A DNA stretch of 11,201 nucleotides from Eubacteriales Family XIII. Incertae Sedis bacterium (GCA_031272745.1 JAISTF010000161.1:1-11201), one strand, 5' to 3'. Positions 1-5,921 are shown, numbered from the stretch's first letter. Made by a program: numbers and translations. Notes: generated from the sequence alone by a model not told the origin.

Positions 1-14
1 CGCGGTGTTGCTTG

Positions 15-44
15 CATTGCGAATGGTGTATACTATTCGCAATG
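15..44. promoter_or_regulatory. Inverted repeat over the presumed hisI promoter and start
   Basis: A perfect 10-base dyad is visible: CATTGCGAAT at 15-24 and its reverse complement ATTCGCAATG at 35-44, separated by 10 bases. A -10-like TATACT at 29-34 lies in the spacer and runs up to the right arm, and the right arm ends with the most likely hisI ATG at 42-44. A possible but weak -35 is TTGCTT at 8-13, with a 15-base spacer. The placement suits an operator for a dimeric repressor, but a short stem-loop is an alternative. The regulator is unknown. The dyad is certain; its role is inferred. Confidence 0.45.
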
Positions 45-383
45 GGAAATGGTGAATTGAAAAAATTTTTCGTGAAGCAGCCGCTCGTTCCGGCCATCGT
101 GCAAGAGGCGCGGACGGGGGAGGTGCTGATGTTGGCGTATATGAACGAGGAGTCGCTTGCGAAGACGCTGGAAACCGGCTATACGTGGTTTTGGAGCCGG
201 TCGCGCGGGCGGCTTTGGCAGAAGGGCGAGGAGTCGGGGCATGTGCAGAAGGTCGTGAGCGTCACGGGCGACTGCGACGACGACACGCTGCTCGTGAAGG
301 TCGAGCAGACGGGGCCGGCGTGCCACACGGGGGCGCGGACGTGTTTTTTCGCGGAGCCGATCGGGAAAAATGAAGAAGAATGA
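42..383 (+). CDS. hisI: Phosphoribosyl-AMP cyclohydrolase HisI
   Basis: This enzyme opens the adenine ring of phosphoribosyl-AMP, the third step of histidine biosynthesis, in the cytoplasm. The 113-residue protein shows the family core LVPAIVQEA, EVLMLAYMNEESL, TWFWSRSRGRLWQKGEESGH, and then the metal site: D77-C78-D79-x-D81 followed by C94 and C101 in GPACHTGARTC. The cysteine spacing (16 and 7) matches known zinc-binding HisI proteins. It is a stand-alone HisI, not fused to HisE. I chose ATG 42; an in-frame ATG at 12 would add ten unlikely residues (MHCEWCILFA), and TTG 57 or GTG 72 are also possible because no clear Shine-Dalgarno sequence precedes any of them. Its end overlaps the following chemoreceptor gene by 14 bases. 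Identity is secure, the exact start is not. Confidence 0.95.
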   Translation: MGNGELKKFFVKQPLVPAIVQEARTGEVLMLAYMNEESLAKTLETGYTWFWSRSRGRLWQKGEESGHVQKVVSVTGDCDDDTLLVKVEQTGPACHTGARTCFFAEPIGKNEEE

Positions 384-2424
384 CGCCGCGAAGATGAAAT
401 TGCGGACGCTGATCCTTGTGGTCGCGTTCGGGCTGATCATCGTGACGGTCGCGGTCGCGGGGTTCGGCGGCATCATGGTGACGTACGGGAACGCGCGCGA
501 GACGGCGGGCGAGTCGCTGGAGTACAAGGCGCGCATCGCGGCGACGATCACGGCGAACCGCGTGAACAGCCTGAAAAAAGAACTGCTCATCGAGAGCACG
601 AACGCGGACATTCGCAATGAGGAGCTGACGGTCGCGCAGCGCAGCGCGATCCTCGAAAACGCGGCGGAGCTGTCCGATTTCGACGAGTTCTCGATGGCGG
701 CGCCGGACGGCGTCACGTACAATTCAAACGGCACGGTCAACATTTCCGACCGCGTCTACTTCCAAAAGGCGATGGAGGGCACGCCGTATATCTCAAGCCC
801 GCTCGCGGACCGGCTGCACGGCGGCGTCCACCTCTTCGTCGGCGCACGGTTCGAGGACGGCGGCGGCATCATGTTCGGCGTCGTGCCGTACGAGGTGTTC
901 AACGACGCGATCGACGACATCCGCGTCGAGAAGACGGGCTATGTCTTCATCACGGATCGCGACGGCATCGTGGTTTCCTATCCCGACGCGGCGGTGGTCG
1001 AAGCCATGACGACGTTTGATGCGCTGGCGACGATCAGCACGCCGGAGGCGGCGCAGACGGAATCCCTCGCCCGCGCGATCGCGGGCCTGTCGGACGCGGA
1101 CAGGGCGCTCTTCCGCGCGCTCGCGGGGCTTGCGCCGGGCATGGCGGAAGGCGGGACGGCGACGGCCGAGATCTCCGCGAACAGCACCCCCTACATGGTT
1201 TCTTACATGCCTGTCGAAGGGCCGGAGGGCTGGTCGGCGGCGGCCGTCGTGCCGAAGGCCGAGGTCTTCGAAGAGTTTTACGCGCAGCTGCGTTCGTCCC
1301 TCATCGCGCTCGGCGTCATGCTCGTCGTCGGGCTCATCATCGCGCTGTGGATTTCGCGCGTGTTGTCCCGACCGCTCGCCCTGATGTCCGGCCGCCTGCG
1401 GTTGCTCGCGGAGGGCGACCTGCACACGAACGTCGGGGTGACGACGCTGACGGAGGAATACCGCGAGCTGCACGACAGCCTCGAAAACACGATCGCGTAC
1501 CTCAATCGCTACGTCACGGACATCGACTACGTTCTCGGCAACATCGCGGAAGGCAACCTCGACGTGAAGAGCGGGACGGAATATCTCGGCGATTTCGTCG
1601 GCATCGAGCGCTCGCTCGACCGCATCGTGACAAATCTCAACGCCGCGTTGCGCGAGATCACGCGCTCGACGGAAGCGATCCGTTCGGAGGCGCTGCAGAT
1701 CAGCAGCAGCGCACAGGCGCTCGCGGACGGCAGCGTTTCGGCGGCGGCGAGCCTCGAACATCTGTCGGGCGGCATGGGCAGCATCAACGCGGGTCTCGCG
1801 GACACGGCCGCCAAAATGGTGGACGCCAACGCGCTCGCGCAGCAGGCGAGCGGAGTCTCGGCGGACGGCGCCAAGAAGATGGAAGCGCTGCTCGACTCGA
1901 TGAAGGGCATCGGTGCCGCGGCCGAGTCGATCGGCGCGATCAGCAAGGCGCTGGGCGGCATCGCGTTCCAGACGAACATCCTCGCGCTCAACGCGGCCGT
2001 CGAGGCGGCGCGCGCGGGCGCGGCCGGCCGCGGGTTTTCGGTCGTGGCCGACGAGGTGCGGAACCTCGCGAGCCGTTCGTCCGAGGCTGCGGGCGACGCG
2101 GGACGGCTCGTCGAGGAAGTGCTCGCGACGATTCACGCGGCGGCGGCGTCCGCGGACGACACGGCGGAGACGCTCGCGCAGATTTTGAAGAATGCGAAGA
2201 CCGTCAGCGAAATCACGAACGGCATCGCCGACATCGCGGGCCGCCAGGCCGGGGACGTCGCCGGCGTCAGCCGCGACATCGAACATATTTCGGCCGCGAC
2301 GGGCAGCTCGTCGTCCGCGTCGGTCGAGTTCGCCGCGACGAGCAAAGAACTCGAGAACCAGACCGCCGTGCTGAAGCGCGTCGTCGACTGGTTCCGGCTC
2401 AGAAAGGAAACGCACAATGGCTGA
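370..2424 (+). CDS. Methyl-accepting chemotaxis protein (dCache-HAMP-MA)
   Basis: A transmembrane chemoreceptor that should relay an extracellular ligand signal to CheA/CheW. In order along the 684 residues: a first membrane helix at about 11-36; a periplasmic-side sensor at about 40-305 of the double-Cache type, with DRVYFQKAMEG (127-137) and YVFITDRDGIVVSYP (191-205) as typical strands; a second membrane helix at about 311-330; a HAMP domain (SRPLALMSGRLRLLAEGDL, 333-351); a second HAMP-like stretch (about 376-430, with NIAEGNLDV and YLGDFVGIERSLDRI); and a signalling coiled coil to about 675. The hairpin tip IAFQTNILALNAAVEAARAG (531-550) is followed by an Ala where Glu is nearly always found. 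No NWETF-type tail for CheR is present. It overlaps hisI by 14 and hisE by 8 bases. An alternative start at ATG 394 (residue 9) would remove the hisI overlap. Ligand unknown; no other che gene is nearby. Confidence 0.95.
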   Translation: MKKNDAAKMKLRTLILVVAFGLIIVTVAVAGFGGIMVTYGNARETAGESLEYKARIAATITANRVNSLKKELLIESTNADIRNEELTVAQRSAILENAAELSDFDEFSMAAPDGVTYNSNGTVNISDRVYFQKAMEGTPYISSPLADRLHGGVHLFVGARFEDGGGIMFGVVPYEVFNDAIDDIRVEKTGYVFITDRDGIVVSYPDAAVVEAMTTFDALATISTPEAAQTESLARAIAGLSDADRALFRALAGLAPGMAEGGTATAEISANSTPYMVSYMPVEGPEGWSAAAVVPKAEVFEEFYAQLRSSLIALGVMLVVGLIIALWISRVLSRPLALMSGRLRLLAEGDLHTNVGVTTLTEEYRELHDSLENTIAYLNRYVTDIDYVLGNIAEGNLDVKSGTEYLGDFVGIERSLDRIVTNLNAALREITRSTEAIRSEALQISSSAQALADGSVSAAASLEHLSGGMGSINAGLADTAAKMVDANALAQQASGVSADGAKKMEALLDSMKGIGAAAESIGAISKALGGIAFQTNILALNAAVEAARAGAAGRGFSVVADEVRNLASRSSEAAGDAGRLVEEVLATIHAAAASADDTAETLAQILKNAKTVSEITNGIADIAGRQAGDVAGVSRDIEHISAATGSSSSASVEFAATSKELENQTAVLKRVVDWFRLRKETHNG

Positions 2425-2773
2425 CATCCTGACAGACTTGCAAAGCAAGATTGCGGCGCGCCGCGCGGAGAAGGAAGAAGGCTCCTATACGGCCTACCTC
2501 TTTGAGAAGGGCCTCGACAAGATTCTGAAAAAAGTCGGCGAGGAGTCCGCGGAGACGATCATCGCCGCGAAAAACCTGAAGGCGGCGGACGCGGCGGACG
2601 CGGGCGAGCGCCGCGCGGAGCTGCTCGGCGAGATCGGCGACCTGCTCTATCACCTTGAGGTGATGATGGCCGAACTCGGCGTCGGCGCGGACGAGGTGGA
2701 AGGCGTGTTGCGCGCGCGCATGGAGAAACAGGGGAATCTCAAGCAGGCGCATGCGCAATCGCAACAATCGTAA
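2417..2773 (+). CDS. hisE: Phosphoribosyl-ATP pyrophosphatase HisE
   Basis: HisE hydrolyses phosphoribosyl-ATP to phosphoribosyl-AMP, the second histidine step and the one directly before HisI. The 118-residue protein has the all-helical MazG-like fold signatures: GSYTAYLFEKGLDKILKKVG (22-41), the metal-binding EExxE at E42, E43 and E46, and ExxD at E72 and D75 in EIGDLLYHLEVMM. The Gln/Ala-rich tail (about 105-118) is not part of the conserved domain. A Shine-Dalgarno AGGAAA at 2405-2410 lies inside the end of the chemoreceptor gene, and the ATG overlaps that gene's stop by 8 bases, so translation of the two is probably coupled. Length and motifs are as expected for a free-standing HisE. Confidence 0.95.
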   Translation: MADILTDLQSKIAARRAEKEEGSYTAYLFEKGLDKILKKVGEESAETIIAAKNLKAADAADAGERRAELLGEIGDLLYHLEVMMAELGVGADEVEGVLRARMEKQGNLKQAHAQSQQS

Positions 2774-2786
2774 TATTTTTTCGTTA
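2763..2786 (+). promoter_or_regulatory. Possible ECF-type promoter of the sigma gene
   Basis: AAC at 2763-2765 and CGTTA at 2782-2786 are separated by exactly 16 bases. This is the spacing of Bacillus ECF promoters such as those of SigW (AAC-N16-CGT). The spacer includes a run of six T at 2776-2781; T-tracts in spacers are known in some ECF promoters. A start about 7 bases downstream would leave roughly 25-30 bases of leader to the TTG start, including the ribosome site. AAC-N16-CGT will occur by chance a few times per strand in 11 kb, so support rests on its position in the 48-base gap before an ECF sigma gene. The element overlaps the hisE stop codon. Confidence 0.3.
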
Positions 2787-2804
2787 TTGAGGCAGTAAAA
2801 GCGC

Positions 2805-2813
2805 AAGGAGAGG
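2805..2813 (+). promoter_or_regulatory. Strong ribosome binding site fixing a TTG start
   Basis: AAGGAGAGG lies 8 bases before TTG 2822. The next in-frame ATG is at 2858 (residue 13), where no such site precedes it, so the TTG is the likely start of the sigma factor gene. Confidence 0.8.
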
Positions 2814-2821
2814 GTACTTAT

Positions 2822-4048
2822 TTGATAGGCGGAGGAGACAACCAGGCAAGACTGCTCATGGTTTCGAGAGCCATCCGGGGGGACGCGGACGCGTTTGAGG
2901 CGCTGGTCCGCGAGTATTCGAAGACGATCTTGTACCAGGCACGGCGGTATATCCGTCATCCGGACGAAGCGGAGGACGCGGCGCAGGAAGCCGTGATCGC
3001 GATGTATGAAAGCATCCACACGCTGCGGAAGCCGGAGGCGTTTCGCTCATGGATGTACCGGTTGGTCAAATTTGTTTGTCTCAAGCATATCCGCGATCTG
3101 AGCGCCCGGAGGGGCGGGCAGGATGCGGGCGACATCGACGACTACGCCGATTCGCTGGCGTCCGACAGGCGTGAAGAGGATCCGTCGCTTTCGGCGGAGG
3201 ACCGCGAGCGCAGCGCCCAGATCCTGCGGATCATCGGCACTCTGCCTGAGAAACAGCGCGAGGCGTTGGTCTTGCATTACTATGACGGGCTTTCGTACCG
3301 CGAAATCGCGAAAGCCATTGGGAGCACGACGAGCACGGTGTCAACGAATATTTTGAAAGCAAAGAGAAAGATCGTACGGGAGCTGGAGCCGGCTTTGGCG
3401 ATGGCGATCGCGATGGATGCGCACAGCAAGCTCGCGGGCATCGATTTGACGGCGTTTCACGCGCACGCGATGGCGGGCGTGGCGGCGGCCGGCAGCGCGG
3501 CGGCGGCGGTGGGGGCCGGAGCCGGAGCGGCCGGAGCTGGCGCGACGACCGGAGCCGCGGGCGGCGCGACAGGCGCTTCGTCGGGCGGCGCGGGTGCGTC
3601 GGGCGCGGCAAATACGCAACATGGGCAAATCGTGGGCGCGGCAGCGGCGGTGGCCGCTGCCGGCGTCGTGACAGCGCTGGTTCTGTCGGGAGGAGATGGC
3701 GCGGCGTCCCCGGTGGCGGAAGCCCCGGGGGCCGTCGCCGCGGTCGAGCAGATCGCCGCGGAGATCGTCTTTGAAGGCGGCGAGTGCGCCTGCGGGCATT
3801 TGAATCCGAAGGACGAGCAGCTTGTGATCCACACGGAAGGCGCGACCGCGCGCGAGTGGACGATGTTGAAGGACGGCGAGGTGTTCCGCACGGGCGAGGG
3901 CCGCGAGCTGTGGCTGAATCCGGAGTCCTTGGAGGAAGGCGACTATGTGATTCGTTACGTGGTCACGGGCGCGGACGGCGGCAAGGCGACGGTCGAGCGC
4001 GCGTTTGCAATCCGGCACGGGGACTACGACGCGGCGGATTACGACTGA
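2822..4048 (+). CDS. ECF-type sigma factor with membrane anchor and extracytoplasmic domain
   Basis: The N-terminal 190 residues are a sigma-70 family ECF factor: region 2 at about 18-92 (DAFEALVREYSKTILYQARR, DEAEDAAQEAVIAMY, FRSWMYRLVKFVCLKHI) and region 4 at about 132-187 (LPEKQREALVLHYYDGLSYR, then the helix-turn-helix EIAKAIGSTTSTVSTNILKA). No region 3 is present. Unusually, the chain continues for 220 residues: an Ala/Gly/Ser-rich linker (about 208-262), one predicted membrane helix (GQIVGAAAAVAAAGVVTALV, about 268-287), and a C-terminal domain (about 305-398) rich in alternating beta-strand patterns (EWTMLKDGEVFRTGEG, ELWLNP, GDYVIRYVVTGADGGKATVE), with a CxC at 322/324 and an acidic tail. 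This looks like an Ig-like or similar beta-sandwich outside the membrane; I do not recognise the family. No anti-sigma gene adjoins it, so sensing and anchoring may be built in. Start TTG is chosen from the ribosome site at 2805-2813. Confidence 0.9.
   Translation: MIGGGDNQARLLMVSRAIRGDADAFEALVREYSKTILYQARRYIRHPDEAEDAAQEAVIAMYESIHTLRKPEAFRSWMYRLVKFVCLKHIRDLSARRGGQDAGDIDDYADSLASDRREEDPSLSAEDRERSAQILRIIGTLPEKQREALVLHYYDGLSYREIAKAIGSTTSTVSTNILKAKRKIVRELEPALAMAIAMDAHSKLAGIDLTAFHAHAMAGVAAAGSAAAAVGAGAGAAGAGATTGAAGGATGASSGGAGASGAANTQHGQIVGAAAAVAAAGVVTALVLSGGDGAASPVAEAPGAVAAVEQIAAEIVFEGGECACGHLNPKDEQLVIHTEGATAREWTMLKDGEVFRTGEGRELWLNPESLEEGDYVIRYVVTGADGGKATVERAFAIRHGDYDAADYD
3443..3610 (+). repeat. 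Low-complexity Ala/Gly-coding tract in the sigma gene
   Basis: This stretch encodes the Ala/Gly/Ser linker of the sigma factor and holds several imperfect copies of CCGGAG (starting at 3516, 3522, 3531 and 3549) among GCG/GGC codons. Such tracts change length easily by slippage, so linker length may vary between strains. It carries no gene of its own. Confidence 0.6.
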
Positions 4049-4051
4049 TCC

Positions 4052-4822
4052 CTACCGCACGGGTATCCCGCGGTTGCGGAGCTCGTCTTTGACGTCGCCG
4101 ACGGTGTATTCCCCATAATGGAAAATGGACGCGGCAAGCGCGGCGTCGGCGGGCGTCTGCTCGAAGACTTCCGCGAACGACGCGAGCGTGCCCCCGCCGC
4201 CCGAGGCAATGACGGGGATGCCGGCCCCCGCGCACACGGCGCGCAGCATCGCGTGGTCGAAGCCGGCCTTCGTGCCGTCCGTGTCCATCGACGTCAAAAG
4301 GATTTCCCCCGCGCCGAGCGCTTCCCCGCGCCGTGCCCATTCCACGAGATCGACGCCCGTCGGCGTCCGCCCGCCCGCGACGTAGACTTCGTAGCCGGAC
4401 GGCAAAGCCGCCCCGCCCTCGACACGCTTCGCGTCAATGGCGAGCACGACGCACTGGCTGCCGAAAATGCGACGGGCGTCTTCTATTATTGAAGGATTTT
4501 TCACGGCCGCCGAATTGACCGCGACCTTGTCCGCCCCCGCGCGCAACATCGCGCGGAAGTCGTCTGTGGTGCGGATGCCGCCGCCGACCGTCAGCGGCAC
4601 GAACACCTCGCGCGCCGTCCGCCGCACGACGTCCGCCATCGTCGCCCGCTCCTCGAACGTCGCCGTGATGTCCAAAAAAACGATCTCGTCGGCGCCCTGC
4701 CGGTAGTATTCGGCAGCGCACTCGACGGGATCGCCCACGTCCTGGATATTTACGAAATTGACGCCTTTGACGACGCGCCCCGCGTGTACGTCAAGGCAGG
4801 GTATGATTCGTTTCGCAAGCAT
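4052..4822 (-). CDS. hisF: Imidazole glycerol phosphate synthase cyclase subunit HisF
   Basis: HisF joins with the glutaminase HisH and converts PRFAR plus ammonia into imidazole glycerol phosphate and AICAR, the branch point to purine synthesis. The 256 residues form a complete beta/alpha barrel: the N-terminus MLAKRIIPCLDVHAGRVVKG carries catalytic D11 and K19, DITAT and LTVGGGIRT are the phosphate-side loops, VLAIDAKR carries the second catalytic Asp, D130, and HisF-typical TSMDTDGTKAGFD and IPVIASGGGG follow. Both catalytic positions coincide with those of Thermotoga HisF. It lies 12 bases downstream of the rubrerythrin gene and probably shares its transcript. No Shine-Dalgarno is seen; TATACT stands 6 bases before the ATG. 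hisH is not in the window. Confidence 0.97.
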   Translation of the reverse strand: MLAKRIIPCLDVHAGRVVKGVNFVNIQDVGDPVECAAEYYRQGADEIVFLDITATFEERATMADVVRRTAREVFVPLTVGGGIRTTDDFRAMLRAGADKVAVNSAAVKNPSIIEDARRIFGSQCVVLAIDAKRVEGGAALPSGYEVYVAGGRTPTGVDLVEWARRGEALGAGEILLTSMDTDGTKAGFDHAMLRAVCAGAGIPVIASGGGGTLASFAEVFEQTPADAALAASIFHYGEYTVGDVKDELRNRGIPVR

Positions 4823-4834
4823 ACAGGGAGTATA

Positions 4835-5386
4835 TCACGCCCCGAAATACCTTGCCAGCAGTCCTTCAAACCCTTTGCCGTGCCGCGCCTCGTCCTTCGC
4901 CATCTCATGCACCGTGTCATGGATTGCGTCGTAGCCGAGCTCCTTCGCTTTCTTCGCGATGTCGAGCTTGCCCTGCGTCGCCCCGTGCTCCGCGATCTTG
5001 CGCAGTTCGAGGTTTTTCTTCGTCGAGTCCGTCACGACCTCGCCGAGCAGCTCCGCAAACCGCGACGCGTGGTCGGCTTCCTGGTACGCGTAACGCATGA
5101 ACGCGTCCGCCACCTCGGGATACCCCTCGCGGTCCGCCTGCCGCGCCATCGCGATGTACATCCCGACTTCCGTGCACTCGCCCGTGAAGTTCATCTTCAG
5201 GCCCTCGACGACTTCCGCGTCGAGCCCCTGCGCGATGCCGATCTTGTGCTCGTCCGCAAACGTCAGCCGCGCCGCGCTGTCCTGATACGAAAACTTCTCC
5301 TTCGGCGCCCCGCACTGCGGGCACACGTCCGGCGCCGCGTCGCCTTCAAACAGATAACCGCACACATTGCATACATACTTAGCCAT
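4835..5386 (-). CDS. Reverse rubrerythrin (rubredoxin domain N-terminal)
   Basis: Rubrerythrins reduce hydrogen peroxide (and in this clostridial type also oxygen) with electrons passed through a rubredoxin iron to a di-iron site, protecting anaerobes in the cytoplasm. The 183 residues begin with a rubredoxin-like iron site: C6xxC9 and C22PQC25. A ferritin-like four-helix domain follows at about 40-180, with the di-iron ligand motifs E103-x-x-H106 (QEADHASRF) and E166-x-x-H169 (DEARHG), and further Glu at E70 and E73. Classical rubrerythrin has the rubredoxin part at the C-terminus; here it is at the front, as in the 'reverse' rubrerythrins of Clostridium. AGGAGG, 8 bases before the ATG, is an excellent ribosome site, and a promoter lies at 5439-5467. 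hisF follows directly. Confidence 0.95.
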   Translation of the reverse strand: MAKYVCNVCGYLFEGDAAPDVCPQCGAPKEKFSYQDSAARLTFADEHKIGIAQGLDAEVVEGLKMNFTGECTEVGMYIAMARQADREGYPEVADAFMRYAYQEADHASRFAELLGEVVTDSTKKNLELRKIAEHGATQGKLDIAKKAKELGYDAIHDTVHEMAKDEARHGKGFEGLLARYFGA

Positions 5387-5438
5387 TTTTTTTCGCCTCC
5401 TGATTTTTTCAATAATAACACCGTGACTGTAATTTTAT

Positions 5439-5467
5439 ATTCTATCGCGTCTCCGCGTTATTTGCAA
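5439..5467 (-). promoter_or_regulatory. Promoter of the rubrerythrin-hisF unit
   Basis: Read on the minus strand: TTGCAA at 5467-5462, 17 bases, TAGAAT at 5444-5439. That is 4 of 6 and 5 of 6 matches to the housekeeping sigma consensus at ideal spacing. Transcription should start near 5432, giving a leader of about 45 bases that holds the AGGAGG ribosome site. I see no clear PerR-type operator over it. Confidence 0.6.
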
Positions 5468-5494
5468 TCTTGATTATATTACTCCACTTTACGA

Positions 5495-5523
5495 ATGTCA
5501 AGAAAAATTTTTCGTGGTACAAT
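5495..5523 (+). promoter_or_regulatory. Promoter of the DUF1292 gene
   Basis: ATGTCA (5495-5500), a 17-base spacer containing an AAAAATTTTT tract, and TACAAT (5518-5523). This gives 4 of 6 and 5 of 6 matches to the consensus. A start near 5530 would give a leader of about 58 bases. It diverges from the rubrerythrin promoter at 5439-5467, leaving 27 bases between the two -35 boxes. Confidence 0.6.
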
Positions 5524-5532
5524 ACTCTATGC

Positions 5533-5574
5533 GCGCCGGGCAGCGGCGCATTCGCAATGGAGCGGCGGGGCCGC
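5533..5574 (+). promoter_or_regulatory. Two small hairpins in the DUF1292 leader
   Basis: GCGCCG (5533-5538) pairs with CGGCGC (5544-5549) around a 5-base loop, and GCGGC (5562-5566) pairs with GCCGC (5570-5574) around GGG. Between them is one copy of the 10-mer ATTCGCAATG (5550-5559). The second stem ends just before the weak ribosome site GGGAGA (5575-5580). They could tune translation, but in a GC-rich leader such stems may be incidental. Confidence 0.3.
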
Positions 5575-5588
5575 GGGAGACTGAAAAA

Positions 5589-5906
5589 ATGAGCGCAAAC
5601 AAGACAAAAGACGAGATCCTTGAAGACGATGAGGAAGAGGTGATGGTCATCACGCTCGAGTTCGAGGACGGCGCGGAGGTCGAGGCCGAGGCGCTGGGCG
5701 TCTTCGAGGTCGACGGCAAGGAATACATCGCTTTGATTCCGGAAGACGGTTCGGACGACGTCTACATCTACGGCTACAACGAGCTGGAGGGCGACGAGTT
5801 CGAGCTCGTCGACATCGAGGACGAGGCCGAGTTCGAGAAGGTCGTCGCGGAGTTCGACGCCCTGATGGAAGACGTCGAAGACGATTTCGAGGAGGACGAG
5901 GACTGA
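5589..5906 (+). CDS. DUF1292 (YrzB-type) acidic protein
   Basis: A small cytoplasmic protein of 105 residues from a family common in Firmicutes and without a known function. The conserved core is visible: a strand VMVITLEFEDGAEVEAEALG, then VFEVDGKEYIALIPEDG, then VYIYGYNE (about 58-65), and ELVDIEDEAEFEKVVAEFDALMED. Both ends are extremely acidic (LEDDEEE near the N-terminus, VEDDFEEDED at the C-terminus), typical of the family. I chose ATG 5589 because GGGAGA lies 8 bases before it; earlier in-frame starts (GTG 5514, ATG 5529) lie in or at the promoter region. The FAD dehydrogenase gene begins 15 bases after its stop, so the two are probably co-transcribed. Confidence 0.85.
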   Translation: MSANKTKDEILEDDEEEVMVITLEFEDGAEVEAEALGVFEVDGKEYIALIPEDGSDDVYIYGYNELEGDEFELVDIEDEAEFEKVVAEFDALMEDVEDDFEEDED

Positions 5907-5921
5907 TCTCCTCAGAAGCCA

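Noticed and set aside
12..41. Upstream ATG extension of hisI
   Set aside because: It would start inside the promoter dyad and add a Cys/Trp-rich decapeptide not seen in the family.
59..73. Shared AAAAATTTTTCGTG near hisI and again near 5504-5515
   Set aside because: The hisI copy is coding sequence and the other is a promoter spacer; the word is mostly an A/T run, so I treat the match as chance.
793..2448. 551-codon open frame on the minus strand opposite the chemoreceptor gene
   Set aside because: Its product is an Arg/Asp/His-rich string without domains, the usual shadow of a GC-rich gene; the + strand frame has clear receptor domains.
3443..3610. Ala/Gly tract of the sigma gene as a possible frameshift or fusion scar
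   Set aside because: The frame is open through the tract and leads into a well-formed membrane helix and beta-rich domain, so a linker is the simpler reading, though read support would be worth checking.
5514..5588. Earlier in-frame starts of the DUF1292 gene
   Set aside because: GTG 5514 lies within the promoter and ATG 5529 at the expected transcript start; the family core begins after 5589 and a ribosome site supports that ATG.
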